Positions 47,852 through 57,401 are shown, counted from the first letter of the stretch. The stretch is 64,000 bases of DNA from Membranihabitans maritimus (GCF_021729145.1 NZ_JAJSLW010000006.1:62001-126000), one strand, 5' to 3'. A program made the numbers and translations. Notes: a model not told the origin generated them from the letters alone.

Positions 47852-48919
47852 TCAATTACGTAAACGTTCCCTAAAAGTACTAAACTCTTCCTCTAATTCG
47901 ATAGAAAAGATATCCGTATTCAGATCTTTTGTTTCAGCCAGAACATACAGCGACTTACCATCGGAATCAAAACTGAACGACTTAATGTCCCTTTCGAAAT
48001 TAATGCGGTAACTGCGGGTAACTTCACCGGATGAACTCATACGAATCAACAGGTAATTTTTTTGTTTATCGGTATACAATGCATAAAGCTCCCCTCCGAC
48101 TACCTGTGAATCGACAAATTCAGCCTGAGAGATTTGATCCCATTGCTTATCCAAATCTTTATTAATAAAATTGACCGACCAGGCGGGAAGAATATTTATA
48201 CCGCTACTATCCTCTGTTACTTTATATCCTTCCAACAGAGGTTTTCTTGCGTAGGACAAAAAAATCATACTGTCTTGTGCAGCATAAAAGATATCGGCCT
48301 GATTATTCAGTAAAGTTGCGCCCATTTTACTACCCGGAGCATAATACCTTTCTTTTGGCCGATTCCCCACTTCTTTCAGTTTATCACCCTCGATCATATC
48401 GTGTATGGCAAACCTTCCCTTGCCCAGCCCTGTACTCACCAGGGTAGAATCGTTGAGAATGGCCATCTTAAGCATCCCTTTAGTTTTAAATATCTTTATA
48501 GGATTTATTTCTTCGATATCGTTCCCGAAGTCCTCTTCCCGAAAGCTACGAACTTCCGTAATCATTCCATCAAATAAATAAACGATTGAGTCCGATCGGG
48601 AATATTTGAGGTCAACAATAAAAATAAATTCATTGGGTCCCTTGCCCGAACGAAAAGGTTTTAATACGTGATCAGGGTTATTTAAATCTAAAACACTCAA
48701 TACGGAATGTGCATCTGAAATGAAAATTTTTCCATTAATAATTTCTATGTCCATAGGATCATGTAAAAGACTATCCACTTCCAAACTTTTAAAGTCTTCG
48801 GTTGATATTTCTATGGATCTTTCTTTTAACGTGTCTATATCGATATCCCCACTATGCTCCTTATCACGGTTACATGAGAAGATGATAAGGAGTAATAAAA
48901 ATCTTATAATTATATTCAT
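47852..48919 (-). CDS. TolB-like 6-bladed beta-propeller lipoprotein, BF3164-like (3)
   Basis: 355 aa with a signal peptide and lipidation site LLLLIIFSC16. The segment LDLNNPDHVLKPFRSGKGPNEF gives the propeller motif with GKGPNEF, and the protein fits the BF3164/PF15869 family. Third gene of the operon, 44 bp after DUF4221 and 7 bp before propeller 2. There are no catalytic motifs. The family is restricted almost entirely to Bacteroidota. Confidence 0.83.
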   Translation of the reverse strand: MNIIIRFLLLLIIFSCNRDKEHSGDIDIDTLKERSIEISTEDFKSLEVDSLLHDPMDIEIINGKIFISDAHSVLSVLDLNNPDHVLKPFRSGKGPNEFIFIVDLKYSRSDSIVYLFDGMITEVRSFREEDFGNDIEEINPIKIFKTKGMLKMAILNDSTLVSTGLGKGRFAIHDMIEGDKLKEVGNRPKERYYAPGSKMGATLLNNQADIFYAAQDSMIFLSYARKPLLEGYKVTEDSSGINILPAWSVNFINKDLDKQWDQISQAEFVDSQVVGGELYALYTDKQKNYLLIRMSSSGEVTRSYRINFERDIKSFSFDSDGKSLYVLAETKDLNTDIFSIELEEEFSTFRERLRN

Positions 48920-48963
48920 TTAATGAGAATATTTTAGATCGGATAATTAGTATAAAATATTAT

Positions 48964-50085
48964 TCAATCTCCCACCCACCACCTTTCCAGGTATTGTTCG
49001 TAATTTCCAGTCAAATCCGAATCATGCTGATAAAAATACGGTCCGCCCTGACCAAAAGGAGTCCCTCCTTCTTTCCAATAATAGTAATGTTCAAAATCGC
49101 GATCAAAAATCACACAAAACCGTATATTATCATCCGGGGAAGGATTTTCAGGTATCGGCTTAATTCCCGGCATGACGAAATAATTCCCGTTGTTTATAGG
49201 CATAATTCCAGCGTAGTTGGGATTGGATCTAATAAACTCCAGGCCTTCCTCCGGACTGGGCCTTTCAACCTCAAGAGGCCGGCATCGGCCTAATTTATTG
49301 GATTCAATGGACACACGCCTGAGTAAATTCCCTTCCAGATCGTATATAAAAACATCCGGCATAATTGGAAAATTGACGATAAGCTTCTCATCAAAATATG
49401 TAAACTGAATGGCGTTGTGCCAGCCGTAATTAGCTTCTTTATATTCTTCCGGGAAATAGATCGGCAATTTTGAAAACCTATCTCTCTTGAAGTCGTAATA
49501 TCCCATTAATGTAGAGTCCCTGACGTTTCGGTCAAAAGGCCGGGTAGCAAAATACAACTTATCTTCGTGGTAAAAACAAGCCTGGCCATTATTCATAGTA
49601 CTATACCACTTCAATCCCGGAAAAACCCTTTCAAAACCATGTTCCCTGATCAATATCCTTTTTCGAACTTCCCCTTCCCCGTCGATCAAGGCAATTGAAT
49701 TTCGATCCATAATAAAAATAGAGTCATTATTTTTATACAAAACAGAAGTGAGGTCCAAAAAAGAAAATGAATTTGGACCATGCGTATCAAGATTAATAGA
49801 TTTTTTTATTTTTCTTTCTCCTAGATCAAATATATTGATCCTGTTTCCCTTTCTTTGATAACCGCAAAAGATCTCCGGCCGGTCATAGTTTTTGGAATGA
49901 ATGCGGTAAGGGAAATGTTTTACCTCCGCAGGAATAGTAAATTTTATGGTATCCACCTTCATTTCCAGATCTGTTATTTCGGTAGCCGTGTATATCTTTT
50001 CTGGGGAGACGGGATCTTCCAGACACGCCATTGGTATAAAAATAATTATGAAAAACAGAATGGCAAAAGGCAAGACTTTGTTCAT
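48964..50085 (-). CDS. DUF4221-type propeller lipoprotein (4)
   Basis: 373 aa; signal peptide with lipidation at C21 in IPMAC. The sequence INIFDLGERKIKKSINLDTHGPNSF carries a degenerate form of the propeller motif (GPNSF). The overall pattern matches DUF4221 proteins (VFPGLKWYSTMNNG; the EGLEFIRSNPNYAGI block). It is the second gene of the operon, 31 bp after the thioredoxin-like gene. Function is unknown; the paired occurrence with thioredoxin-like and other propeller lipoproteins is the only contextual clue. Confidence 0.8.
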   Translation of the reverse strand: MNKVLPFAILFFIIIFIPMACLEDPVSPEKIYTATEITDLEMKVDTIKFTIPAEVKHFPYRIHSKNYDRPEIFCGYQRKGNRINIFDLGERKIKKSINLDTHGPNSFSFLDLTSVLYKNNDSIFIMDRNSIALIDGEGEVRKRILIREHGFERVFPGLKWYSTMNNGQACFYHEDKLYFATRPFDRNVRDSTLMGYYDFKRDRFSKLPIYFPEEYKEANYGWHNAIQFTYFDEKLIVNFPIMPDVFIYDLEGNLLRRVSIESNKLGRCRPLEVERPSPEEGLEFIRSNPNYAGIMPINNGNYFVMPGIKPIPENPSPDDNIRFCVIFDRDFEHYYYWKEGGTPFGQGGPYFYQHDSDLTGNYEQYLERWWVGD

Positions 50086-50116
50086 ATTTATTCCAATATT
50101 TGTACAATCCAGCTAC

Positions 50117-50803
50117 CTACCCGCCCTTTTGTACTTCGTCGTCAAACTCACCTACAAATTCACTAAATTCTCTGACTTCCTTTGAATCTTTACCATTATG
50201 ATGTCGGGTGGCCACTTTAATAAATCTCTTCGCAGCATTTCCAGCACTAATTCCATCCTCCGCTTGCTTCATCATATATATCGTGACCACTTGTTCTCCG
50301 GATGAAGCACCCATTCCCGAACCCATAATATCCCGTTCCTTATTCACAATCATGGGAGGTACCAAGCCTACATCCATGGCTCCCGGGATGGTCAGGTAAT
50401 TATCAAAGCATTCCGTATCCTCCAAAAACAAATGTTTGCCCCTGAATTCATTTTCCGCCAATACCCTGCGCCACTGTTCTTCTGTACTTTTTATACAGAC
50501 GTTGAGTAGAGCACCTTCCCGATACTTACTGAGTTTCCCGTTCATCTCATTGATCTCTGGAATACTCTTTTCAAGACATTGGTCATCTGCAGTCCAGTAA
50601 TTAACATAAAAGACCTCCTCTCCCAGATTACTTAAATGAAGTCTATTTCCATCTTCATCCAGATATGCCAGGTCCGGGATCTTTTCTCCCGAATAACGGT
50701 TGTATTTTACTTTGGCAACCTGTTTCATTACCGGCATACAAGAATATGCAAGGCCGAAGCAGGATAAAAAGATGAATAATCGGCTGAGTTTACAATGGAC
50801 CAC
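50117..50803 (-). CDS. Thioredoxin-fold lipoprotein lacking the CxxC motif
   Basis: 228 aa with GTG start at 50803. A hydrophobic signal with a probable lipid-accepting C22 (GLAYSC) is followed by a TlpA-like domain: PDLAYLDEDGNRLHLSNL, then VNYWTADDQC where the active site should be, and LVPPMIV with the cis-proline. Only C76 of the usual WCxxC remains, so the fold is kept but dithiol chemistry is unlikely. It is the first gene of the operon containing DUF4221 and propeller proteins 3 and 2. A binding or chaperone role, or one-cysteine chemistry, is possible. Confidence 0.75.
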   Translation of the reverse strand: MVHCKLSRLFIFLSCFGLAYSCMPVMKQVAKVKYNRYSGEKIPDLAYLDEDGNRLHLSNLGEEVFYVNYWTADDQCLEKSIPEINEMNGKLSKYREGALLNVCIKSTEEQWRRVLAENEFRGKHLFLEDTECFDNYLTIPGAMDVGLVPPMIVNKERDIMGSGMGASSGEQVVTIYMMKQAEDGISAGNAAKRFIKVATRHHNGKDSKEVREFSEFVGEFDDEVQKGG

Positions 50804-51043
50804 AGTAGGTAGTTTTTATAGTTAAAATAAGCTGTATAAATTCAAATAACTAAATGTAACAAAAGAGTTATTTTACCATAATTACTAATTTTAAAGTAAA
50901 AAATGAAATTTCTAACACCTCTTTTAAATATAATCAGAATTATTTTTTACTTAACCCGGATATTAAAGTAATAAAACACAAGAGTTGAAAGAATTCATTC
51001 CTTCAAATTTTGTGTTATTTTACTTGTAAAAATAAAAATTCAA

Positions 51044-51637
51044 GTGAAAAACAAAATTCTAATCATTTTCACCCATCCTGTATACGAACATTCGGAAATC
51101 CAGCAATTACTGATACGGGAAGCCCGACAAAAGGAGTTTGTTACTATACGCGATCTATATCAATTGTATCCGGATTTTGATATTGATATAAATGAGGAAC
51201 AAAAGCAGGTAGAAAAATGCGATGTTATGATATGGCAACACCCTTTGTATTGGTACAGTGCCCCACCATTAATGAAACAATGGATGGATCTTGTACTAGA
51301 ACACGGATGGGCTTATGGCTTAAACGGTAATGCACTTAAAAATAAACTTATCCTCAGTGCTATTAGTACAGGTGGAGATGCATATGCGTATTCTGACGAG
51401 GGAAGACACTATTACCCTGTTCGTGATTTTCTCCTCCCCTTCCGACAAACTGCCAGACTATGCAGGGCTTATTATCCCGGCCATTTCATGATACAGGGTA
51501 CTTTCAATATTGATGAAATGTCACGGAACAAAAAGGTCAGGGAGTACGGTATTCTGCTCGATCAACTTCACAGTGCCCGTTGGTCATCAGGACTGGAAGG
51601 AGTTAATCTGGAATTAATTGACTATTTAAAACACTAA
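51044..51637 (+). CDS. NAD(P)H-dependent oxidoreductase, KefF-like
   Basis: 197-aa flavodoxin-fold quinone reductase family protein with GTG start. Conserved blocks are ILIIFTHPVYEHSEIQQLL, the MIWQHPLYWYSAPPLMKQW motif and LEHGWAYG, then LILSAISTGG. In E. coli KefF is the cytoplasmic activating subunit of the KefC antiporter. Here its gene lies 5 bp upstream of a KefB/C homologue, which strongly supports the same role in electrophile-triggered potassium efflux and cytoplasmic acidification. Confidence 0.93.
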   Translation: MKNKILIIFTHPVYEHSEIQQLLIREARQKEFVTIRDLYQLYPDFDIDINEEQKQVEKCDVMIWQHPLYWYSAPPLMKQWMDLVLEHGWAYGLNGNALKNKLILSAISTGGDAYAYSDEGRHYYPVRDFLLPFRQTARLCRAYYPGHFMIQGTFNIDEMSRNKKVREYGILLDQLHSARWSSGLEGVNLELIDYLKH

Positions 51638-51642
51638 ATATT

Positions 51643-53529
51643 ATGGAATCGGGTTTTTTATTTCAGGCATTGGTGTATTTATCCGCAGCCGTACTTATCG
51701 TCCCCCTTGCCAAGAGATTGGGTCTGGGCTCGGTATTAGGTTATTTACTTGCCGGACTGGTTATCGGGCCATCCGTCCTGGGATGGGTGGGAAATGATGC
51801 CGAGGTCATGCATGTTGCCGAATTTGGGGTAGTCATGATGCTATTTCTCATAGGAATGGAACTTGAGCCCAAAACACTTTACAAGTTGAGGGTATCGATA
51901 ATCGGATTGGGAGGATTACAGGTTGTATTGTCCATGTTGGGAATAAGTTTGTGGTCATATTTCCAGGGTTTTAGTTGGAAAGAAGCTACTGCGCTTGGTA
52001 TGATCCTGGCATTATCTTCCACGGCTATCGTACTCCAATCCCTTTCTGAAAAGGGATGGAACCGTCTCAGTGCCGGGAAAAGTGCATTTTCGGTTCTATT
52101 ATTTCAGGATATTGCCGTCATACCTATCCTTGCTATTTTGCCACTAATGGTTACCAAATCAATTGAAAGCAGTGGACATGGGGCTGAGTGGGTACAGAAT
52201 GTAAGCAGCCCGGTCAAAGCCATTATTGTGTTGGCCGCTATGGCCCTGGTTGTTGTAATAGGAAGATATATTGTAGGTCCCTTGCTTAGAATGGTGGTTC
52301 GGAGTGGAATGAGAGAACTTTTCATGGCTACCTCATTGTTACTAATTGCCGGAATTGCTTTTTTAATGCAACAGGTGGAATTAAGTCCGGCCCTTGGAGC
52401 ATTCCTGGCCGGGGTGGTTTTGGCCAACAGCGAATTCCGCCATGAACTGGAAAGTGATATCGAACCGCTGAAAGGCCTTCTTCTTGGGTTATTTTTCCTA
52501 TCTGTCGGTGCCTCTATCCAACTCGTCTTTTTATCCGACCATTTATTGGAAGTACTCAAATGGGTAGGTGCCCTCACAATGATAAAATTGATCGTTCTAT
52601 TTATACTGGGGAAAATATTTGGACTCTCCACTGACCAGAATTTTATATTCACCTTTTCTTTGGCTCAAATGGGAGAGTTTGCCTTTGTATTGTTTACTGT
52701 TACCGGCCAATTGGAATTACTTTCCCCGGAAACCATTAATTTAATGACGGCTGTCGTAGCTCTTAGTATGGCCCTCACTCCCATATTGTTACTAATAACC
52801 GAATATCAAATATTACCAAAAGTAGGTACCACCCAGGTTGATGGTAAAAAGAAAGAATATGATGAAATGGATGAAAACAACGGCGTAATCATAGCAGGTC
52901 AGGGACGTGTGGGATCAATTATTACCCGGTTTTTAAGAACAAAAGGGGTGGAAGCTACTGTGGTAGATAATGATAGTGACCGTGTTGAATTGCTAAGAAA
53001 ATACGGATTTAAAGTTTTTTACGGAGATATTACGCGGTATGACCTACTCAAAGCAGCAGGAGCTGAACATGCCAAAATAATAATTCTCGCCATGAATAGC
53101 CAGGATGATATTCTCTCCTCCGCAAGAGTTGTAAAAAAGTACTTCCCCCATTTGACTATTGTATCGCGTTCGGACTCGCGTCAAACAACTTATGAACTTC
53201 TTAATTTGGGTGTCAATAAAGTATATCCGATTACACTGGATGCTTCACTAAAGATGGGTGTGGATATAATGGAAATGCTCGGACACAGGAAGTACAGTGC
53301 CTATAGGTCCGCTCAAAAATTCAGGAAACACGAAGACTTCCTTATCCGAAAATTAGCAATTCACCGAATGGATTCACCGGAATATTTCCAGATCAACCGG
53401 GAAATGATCAACGACCTGGAACAAGCGATTCAAAACGATATGGAAGACCCTTTACTCTTAGTAAAAGAGGCCTGGGACGAAGAAGGAAGAAAAAATGAAT
53501 ACACTTCTGATAAAAAATTTTTGAATTGA
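51643..53529 (+). CDS. Glutathione-regulated-type K+/H+ antiporter KefB/KefC
   Basis: 628-aa CPA2-family antiporter with about 12 membrane helices (residues 1-390) and a C-terminal RCK/TrkA-N domain from about residue 411. GQGRVG (419-424) is the NAD/AMP-binding Rossmann loop with acidic VVDND ahead. KEATALGMILALSSTAIVLQ and SPALGAFLAGVVLANSEFRHELESDIEP are antiporter core motifs. In proteobacteria the protein is held closed by glutathione and opened by glutathione adducts; many Bacteroidota use other thiols, so the name is by homology. It is coupled to the KefF-like gene. Confidence 0.93.
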   Translation: MESGFLFQALVYLSAAVLIVPLAKRLGLGSVLGYLLAGLVIGPSVLGWVGNDAEVMHVAEFGVVMMLFLIGMELEPKTLYKLRVSIIGLGGLQVVLSMLGISLWSYFQGFSWKEATALGMILALSSTAIVLQSLSEKGWNRLSAGKSAFSVLLFQDIAVIPILAILPLMVTKSIESSGHGAEWVQNVSSPVKAIIVLAAMALVVVIGRYIVGPLLRMVVRSGMRELFMATSLLLIAGIAFLMQQVELSPALGAFLAGVVLANSEFRHELESDIEPLKGLLLGLFFLSVGASIQLVFLSDHLLEVLKWVGALTMIKLIVLFILGKIFGLSTDQNFIFTFSLAQMGEFAFVLFTVTGQLELLSPETINLMTAVVALSMALTPILLLITEYQILPKVGTTQVDGKKKEYDEMDENNGVIIAGQGRVGSIITRFLRTKGVEATVVDNDSDRVELLRKYGFKVFYGDITRYDLLKAAGAEHAKIIILAMNSQDDILSSARVVKKYFPHLTIVSRSDSRQTTYELLNLGVNKVYPITLDASLKMGVDIMEMLGHRKYSAYRSAQKFRKHEDFLIRKLAIHRMDSPEYFQINREMINDLEQAIQNDMEDPLLLVKEAWDEEGRKNEYTSDKKFLN

Positions 53530-53642
53530 AAATCCACTGAATCTAACCGATACCACTACAAGTTAATTAAAATTTTCATGCTATATATTTCAATTTAAAT
53601 CAAAACAAGTAAAAAATACTACCTAGCAATCACATCTTTTAT

Positions 53643-53681
53643 TACATTTGCCATTAATTAGAATTAGTCTTAATAAGAATT
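53643..53681 (+). promoter_or_regulatory. Candidate -7 element and Fur-like dyad of the TonB receptor operon
   Basis: TACATTTG at 53643-53650 fits TAnnTTTG, although no TTTG box lies at the expected distance. An imperfect 20-bp AT-rich dyad (53662-53681; AATTAGTCTT/AATAAGAATT, 14 of 20 bases symmetric) covers the likely start point, as a metal-responsive repressor site would. The repressor identity is a guess. Confidence 0.4.
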
Positions 53682-53687
53682 AAAATA

Positions 53688-53729
53688 GAGTCATACAGCG
53701 CCAACTGTATGACTCATCCTGAAGACAGG
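53688..53729 (+). promoter_or_regulatory. Double hairpin in the leader of the TonB receptor gene
   Basis: GAGTCATACAG (53688-53698) and CTGTATGACTC (53705-53715) are perfect 11-bp complements with a 6-nt loop. CCTG-AAGA-CAGG (53718-53729) forms a second, short stem. A T-run (ttttt) follows from about 53732. The start codon is 29 bp further. It could be an mRNA-stabilising element, an attenuator or a protein-binding RNA; it matches no riboswitch I know. Confidence 0.6.
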
Positions 53730-53758
53730 AACTTTTTAACCAGTCAAATTAAAAAGTA

Positions 53759-56131
53759 ATGCAATATAAAAAATTACTATTGCTAGGCATATGTTGTGCC
53801 CTTTCAATTTTCGCATACTCACAGAATACGGCTGTTTCCGGCCATATCACAGATACAGAAGGCAATCCAATAGTAGGTGCTACTATTTTACTCCAGGAAA
53901 TTTCCAAAGGTGGTTCTAGTGATAGTAAGGGTAATTTTTCTATTAAAAATCTATCTCCCGGGATATATACAGTTGAAGTCCGTTACATAGGATATTCTCC
54001 TAAGATCAAAAAGGTAAACCTGAAACGCAATCAAACCCTGAAACTTGACTTTCAACTTTCAGAGTCTGCGTATGGATTGGAGGCAGTTACAATTTCCGCT
54101 AAATCCAAGGCTAAAATCACTAAAGAACTGGCCTATAACGTAGATGTAATAGATACCAAACAGCTTCAGAACTCCACGCTGGATATAGGTCATGCCCTGG
54201 ACCGTATATCCGGGGTACGAATACGGGAAAGCGGAGGTGTAGGCTCCAGAATGAGTTTTTCGCTCAATGGATTTACCGGCAAGCAAGTAAAATTTTTTAT
54301 CGATGGAGTCCCCATGGAAAATTTTGGATCTTCCTTTCAACTCAATAATATCCCCGTAAACCTGGCTCAGCGTATCGAAGTATACAAAGGGGTTGTCCCT
54401 ATTTGGTTGGGATCAGATGCCCTGGGGGGAGCGGTGAACATTGTCACCTCAAAGGCTCCCGGCAGCTATATCGATGCATCCTACTCATATGGATCTTTTA
54501 ATACCCACAAATCCGTAATAAATGCAGAATATGTAGGTAAAAATGGATTGATAGCCCAAATCAATGCATTCCAAAATTATTCCGACAACAATTACAAGGT
54601 CAATGTCGATGTCGCAGATATAAATACGGGTAAATATTACCCCGAACAGGAGGTGCGCAGATTCCATGATTCATACCACAATGAAACACTTATTGCCAAG
54701 ATAGGGGTCGTCAACAAATCATATGCCGACCGGATGCTATTCGGAGTCACACTCGGGCAAAACTATTCAGAAATTCAAACCGGTGCCCGACTGGTAAGCG
54801 TATTTGGCGACTGGCATAGAAAAGGCAACATCGTCATGCCTACTTTCAAATATAAAAAGAATGATCTGATACTCGACGGCCTGGACTTGACATTAAATGC
54901 CAATTACAATCTCGGGAAAGAACAAAACATAGATACGGTGAACCGCAGATATAATTGGTTTCAGGAATACAGACAATACGAAGGCGAAGGTAGCGAACGG
55001 TCCCGATCACTGTATAAATACAGCAACAACACCGGGGTAATTACTGCCAATGCCAACTATCCGATTAACGAAAGGCATTCCATTTCAATCAATTCGGTAT
55101 TCAATTCATTCAACCGTAAGGGAAGCGATGAATTATATCCGAAGAATGATAATTATGACCAACCGCGAAAAAGCATTAAAAATATAACTGGACTTGGATA
55201 CAAATATGAAATAAGTGAAAAATGGAGTACTTCCGTTTTTCTCAAACATTTTCACCAGAGCAACAAGTATTCCCAATCATACAATCCAACAGGTAATTGG
55301 GGTGATTTGGCTTACTTAAATCAGGTAAATACATTCAATACTATCGGTTACGGAATCGCTTCCACTTACTTTATTAATGAAATAGTTCAGCTAAAGGCAT
55401 CCTATGAAAAAAGCTACCGATTACCTGAAACCGATGAATTATACGGGGATCTGGTCAACTTACAGGGTAATATAGAACTCGATCCGGAAAAAAGCGACAA
55501 CTACAATCTTGGAGCACAATATTTTCTCGACCTCAATCCTCACAACCAAATTACTATCAACGGAAATATTATTTACAGGGATGCTCGTGATTTTATCCGC
55601 CCCAGATTGAACAACAACCAAACTATGCAAGTCATGGACAATTTGTTCAATGTGACTAATCTGGGATTTGACGGAGAGATTCGGTATTTTTTTAATGACC
55701 TGGTATCCGCCGGAATGAACCTCACTTATCAAAACGTAAGAAATGATACAAAATACGAAGAAGGGCAGAGTGTGGAAAGTGTGGTATACAGAGATCGAAT
55801 TCCCAATATGCCGTTCCTCTTTGGCAATGCTGACGTTTCCTTATTCCTCGATGATGTATTCGCCACAGGGAATACCCTTACTGTCGGATACAATATGCTG
55901 TATGTACATGCTTTCTACCTGTACTGGCCAAGTCTCGGTAGTGACAAACTGGATATCCCGGAGCAAATATCTCACGATATAAACGTAACCTATTCAATAC
56001 AAAACGGGAAGTATAATATCACAGCTGAATGCAGGAATATTACAAACGACAGATTATATGACAATTTCAGCCTTCAAAAACCCGGAAGAAGCTTCAGTGT
56101 CAAATTACGCTATTTTATAAATAATTTATAA
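53759..56131 (+). CDS. TonB-dependent receptor with carboxypeptidase-like N-domain
   Basis: 790 aa outer membrane transporter. Signal peptide (cleaved after FAYSQ), a carboxypeptidase regulatory-like domain (VSGHITDTEGNPIVGATIL, residues about 23-105), then the plug (GHALDRISGVRIRESGGVGS, NGFTGKQVKFFIDGVPMEN) and a barrel that ends in SFSVKLRYFINNL. It is shorter than SusC proteins and has no SusD partner, so a siderophore, heme or other metal complex receptor is more likely than a glycan channel. It is followed after 22 bp by a DUF4374 lipoprotein gene. Confidence 0.94.
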   Translation: MQYKKLLLLGICCALSIFAYSQNTAVSGHITDTEGNPIVGATILLQEISKGGSSDSKGNFSIKNLSPGIYTVEVRYIGYSPKIKKVNLKRNQTLKLDFQLSESAYGLEAVTISAKSKAKITKELAYNVDVIDTKQLQNSTLDIGHALDRISGVRIRESGGVGSRMSFSLNGFTGKQVKFFIDGVPMENFGSSFQLNNIPVNLAQRIEVYKGVVPIWLGSDALGGAVNIVTSKAPGSYIDASYSYGSFNTHKSVINAEYVGKNGLIAQINAFQNYSDNNYKVNVDVADINTGKYYPEQEVRRFHDSYHNETLIAKIGVVNKSYADRMLFGVTLGQNYSEIQTGARLVSVFGDWHRKGNIVMPTFKYKKNDLILDGLDLTLNANYNLGKEQNIDTVNRRYNWFQEYRQYEGEGSERSRSLYKYSNNTGVITANANYPINERHSISINSVFNSFNRKGSDELYPKNDNYDQPRKSIKNITGLGYKYEISEKWSTSVFLKHFHQSNKYSQSYNPTGNWGDLAYLNQVNTFNTIGYGIASTYFINEIVQLKASYEKSYRLPETDELYGDLVNLQGNIELDPEKSDNYNLGAQYFLDLNPHNQITINGNIIYRDARDFIRPRLNNNQTMQVMDNLFNVTNLGFDGEIRYFFNDLVSAGMNLTYQNVRNDTKYEEGQSVESVVYRDRIPNMPFLFGNADVSLFLDDVFATGNTLTVGYNMLYVHAFYLYWPSLGSDKLDIPEQISHDINVTYSIQNGKYNITAECRNITNDRLYDNFSLQKPGRSFSVKLRYFINNL

Positions 56132-56153
56132 ACCAATTAAATACAATTCAATA

Positions 56154-57401
56154 ATGAAATTTTCTAATCGTTTATTACTATCAGTCATAGGCATTAGTCT
56201 CCTGGGATGGGCCTGTGATAAAGAGGATCCAATAGAACCAGGTGAAGAGGGTGATCCAACAGGGTCATCATCAAAGTACATCATAGCATCTTCTCCCATT
56301 GCATCCGAAGGTGTGGCAGACTATCTTCTCACATCGGATGATCTTACAGAGGGCACGGTCAGTACGGTAGGAAATGGAAAAGAACAAGATGGGACATACC
56401 GATATTATGTAACCAACAAAAACAAGTTTTTCAGTTTGTTGTACGGGCAAGGCAACCCTGGTGCAGTTACAACTTATGACCTCAGTTCAAGTGGTGAGTT
56501 AAACGAACTGTCTGATTTCCAATCCGAGACTGTCCAGGCCTTTGCAGCAGTAAAAGACGATATACTAATGGCTAAAATACCAAGGTCCGGAGATGAAAAT
56601 GCATTGTGGTACCGCCTCAATACAGAAAGCATTGAAATAGTCGACGACGGTCAAATTAACGTTGTAGAATTAGCCGGTAACGGGGAGAGAGCTCATTTTA
56701 CGTGGCTTACCCAGGTGGGTGAAAAAGTATTTGCACCCTATATGAGCATCAAAGGGTGTTGCGACGATATATTTGGCACGCAATATCCTGACAGTGCCTG
56801 GATAGCAGTTTATTCATATCCCGACATGCAATTGGAAAAAGTAATAACTGACGACAGGACCAGTTTTATTGGAAGATATTTCACGAGCGGTATAGAAGAA
56901 GTGGAAACCGGAGATGTATATGCATTCTCCTCCGGGGTAGCTACCAACAGTGGACAAAATACATCTTCAAAACCTTGCGCTATTACCAGGATTCCAAATG
57001 GCACCACGGAATTTGATTCGGATTATTTCTTTAATATATCTGAAGCTTCGGATGGATATTATTTAACCACCAAGACGTATGTTGGAAACGGGAAATTTGT
57101 ATTGACAATGCATAAAGAAGAAGAAAAAGGAGCCTACACAGTTGGTAAGGAATTTGCTATTGCCGATGTTTACAACCAAACATTTACCTGGGTAACCGGC
57201 ACTCCGGCACCAGAAGATATACAACTTGTGACACAGAGGAATAACTATTCTCCATTGGATGGACAGTTTGCTTATGTGGGAATTACTACAGACGAAAGCA
57301 GCTATATATATGAAATAGACGCCATAAATGCTACGGCCAGGCAAGGCCTGGAAGTAGAAGGCGGACAGATTACTGCCATTAGTAAATTGGAGTCGAATTA
57401 A
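56154..57401 (+). CDS. DUF4374 lipoprotein
   Basis: 415 aa with a lipoprotein signal ending LLGWAC21. Its beta-rich repeats and motifs (YIIASSPIASEGVADYLLTSD; GNGKEQDGTYRYYVTNKNKFFSL) identify the DUF4374 family, propeller-like proteins encoded next to TonB-dependent siderophore-type receptors in this phylum. A CC pair occurs in KGCCDDIFG. It probably acts at the cell surface with the receptor. A terminator follows at 57418-57455, so the DUF4198 gene may be transcribed less or separately. Confidence 0.85.
   Translation: MKFSNRLLLSVIGISLLGWACDKEDPIEPGEEGDPTGSSSKYIIASSPIASEGVADYLLTSDDLTEGTVSTVGNGKEQDGTYRYYVTNKNKFFSLLYGQGNPGAVTTYDLSSSGELNELSDFQSETVQAFAAVKDDILMAKIPRSGDENALWYRLNTESIEIVDDGQINVVELAGNGERAHFTWLTQVGEKVFAPYMSIKGCCDDIFGTQYPDSAWIAVYSYPDMQLEKVITDDRTSFIGRYFTSGIEEVETGDVYAFSSGVATNSGQNTSSKPCAITRIPNGTTEFDSDYFFNISEASDGYYLTTKTYVGNGKFVLTMHKEEEKGAYTVGKEFAIADVYNQTFTWVTGTPAPEDIQLVTQRNNYSPLDGQFAYVGITTDESSYIYEIDAINATARQGLEVEGGQITAISKLESN

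Noticed and set aside
52104-52652. 182-codon minus-strand frame within kefC
   Set aside because: Shadow of the antiporter membrane domain; no independent signals.
53688-53729. Cobalamin or other known riboswitch in front of the TonB receptor
   Set aside because: None of the conserved riboswitch core sequences I know is visible; the leader is too short for a cobalamin element.
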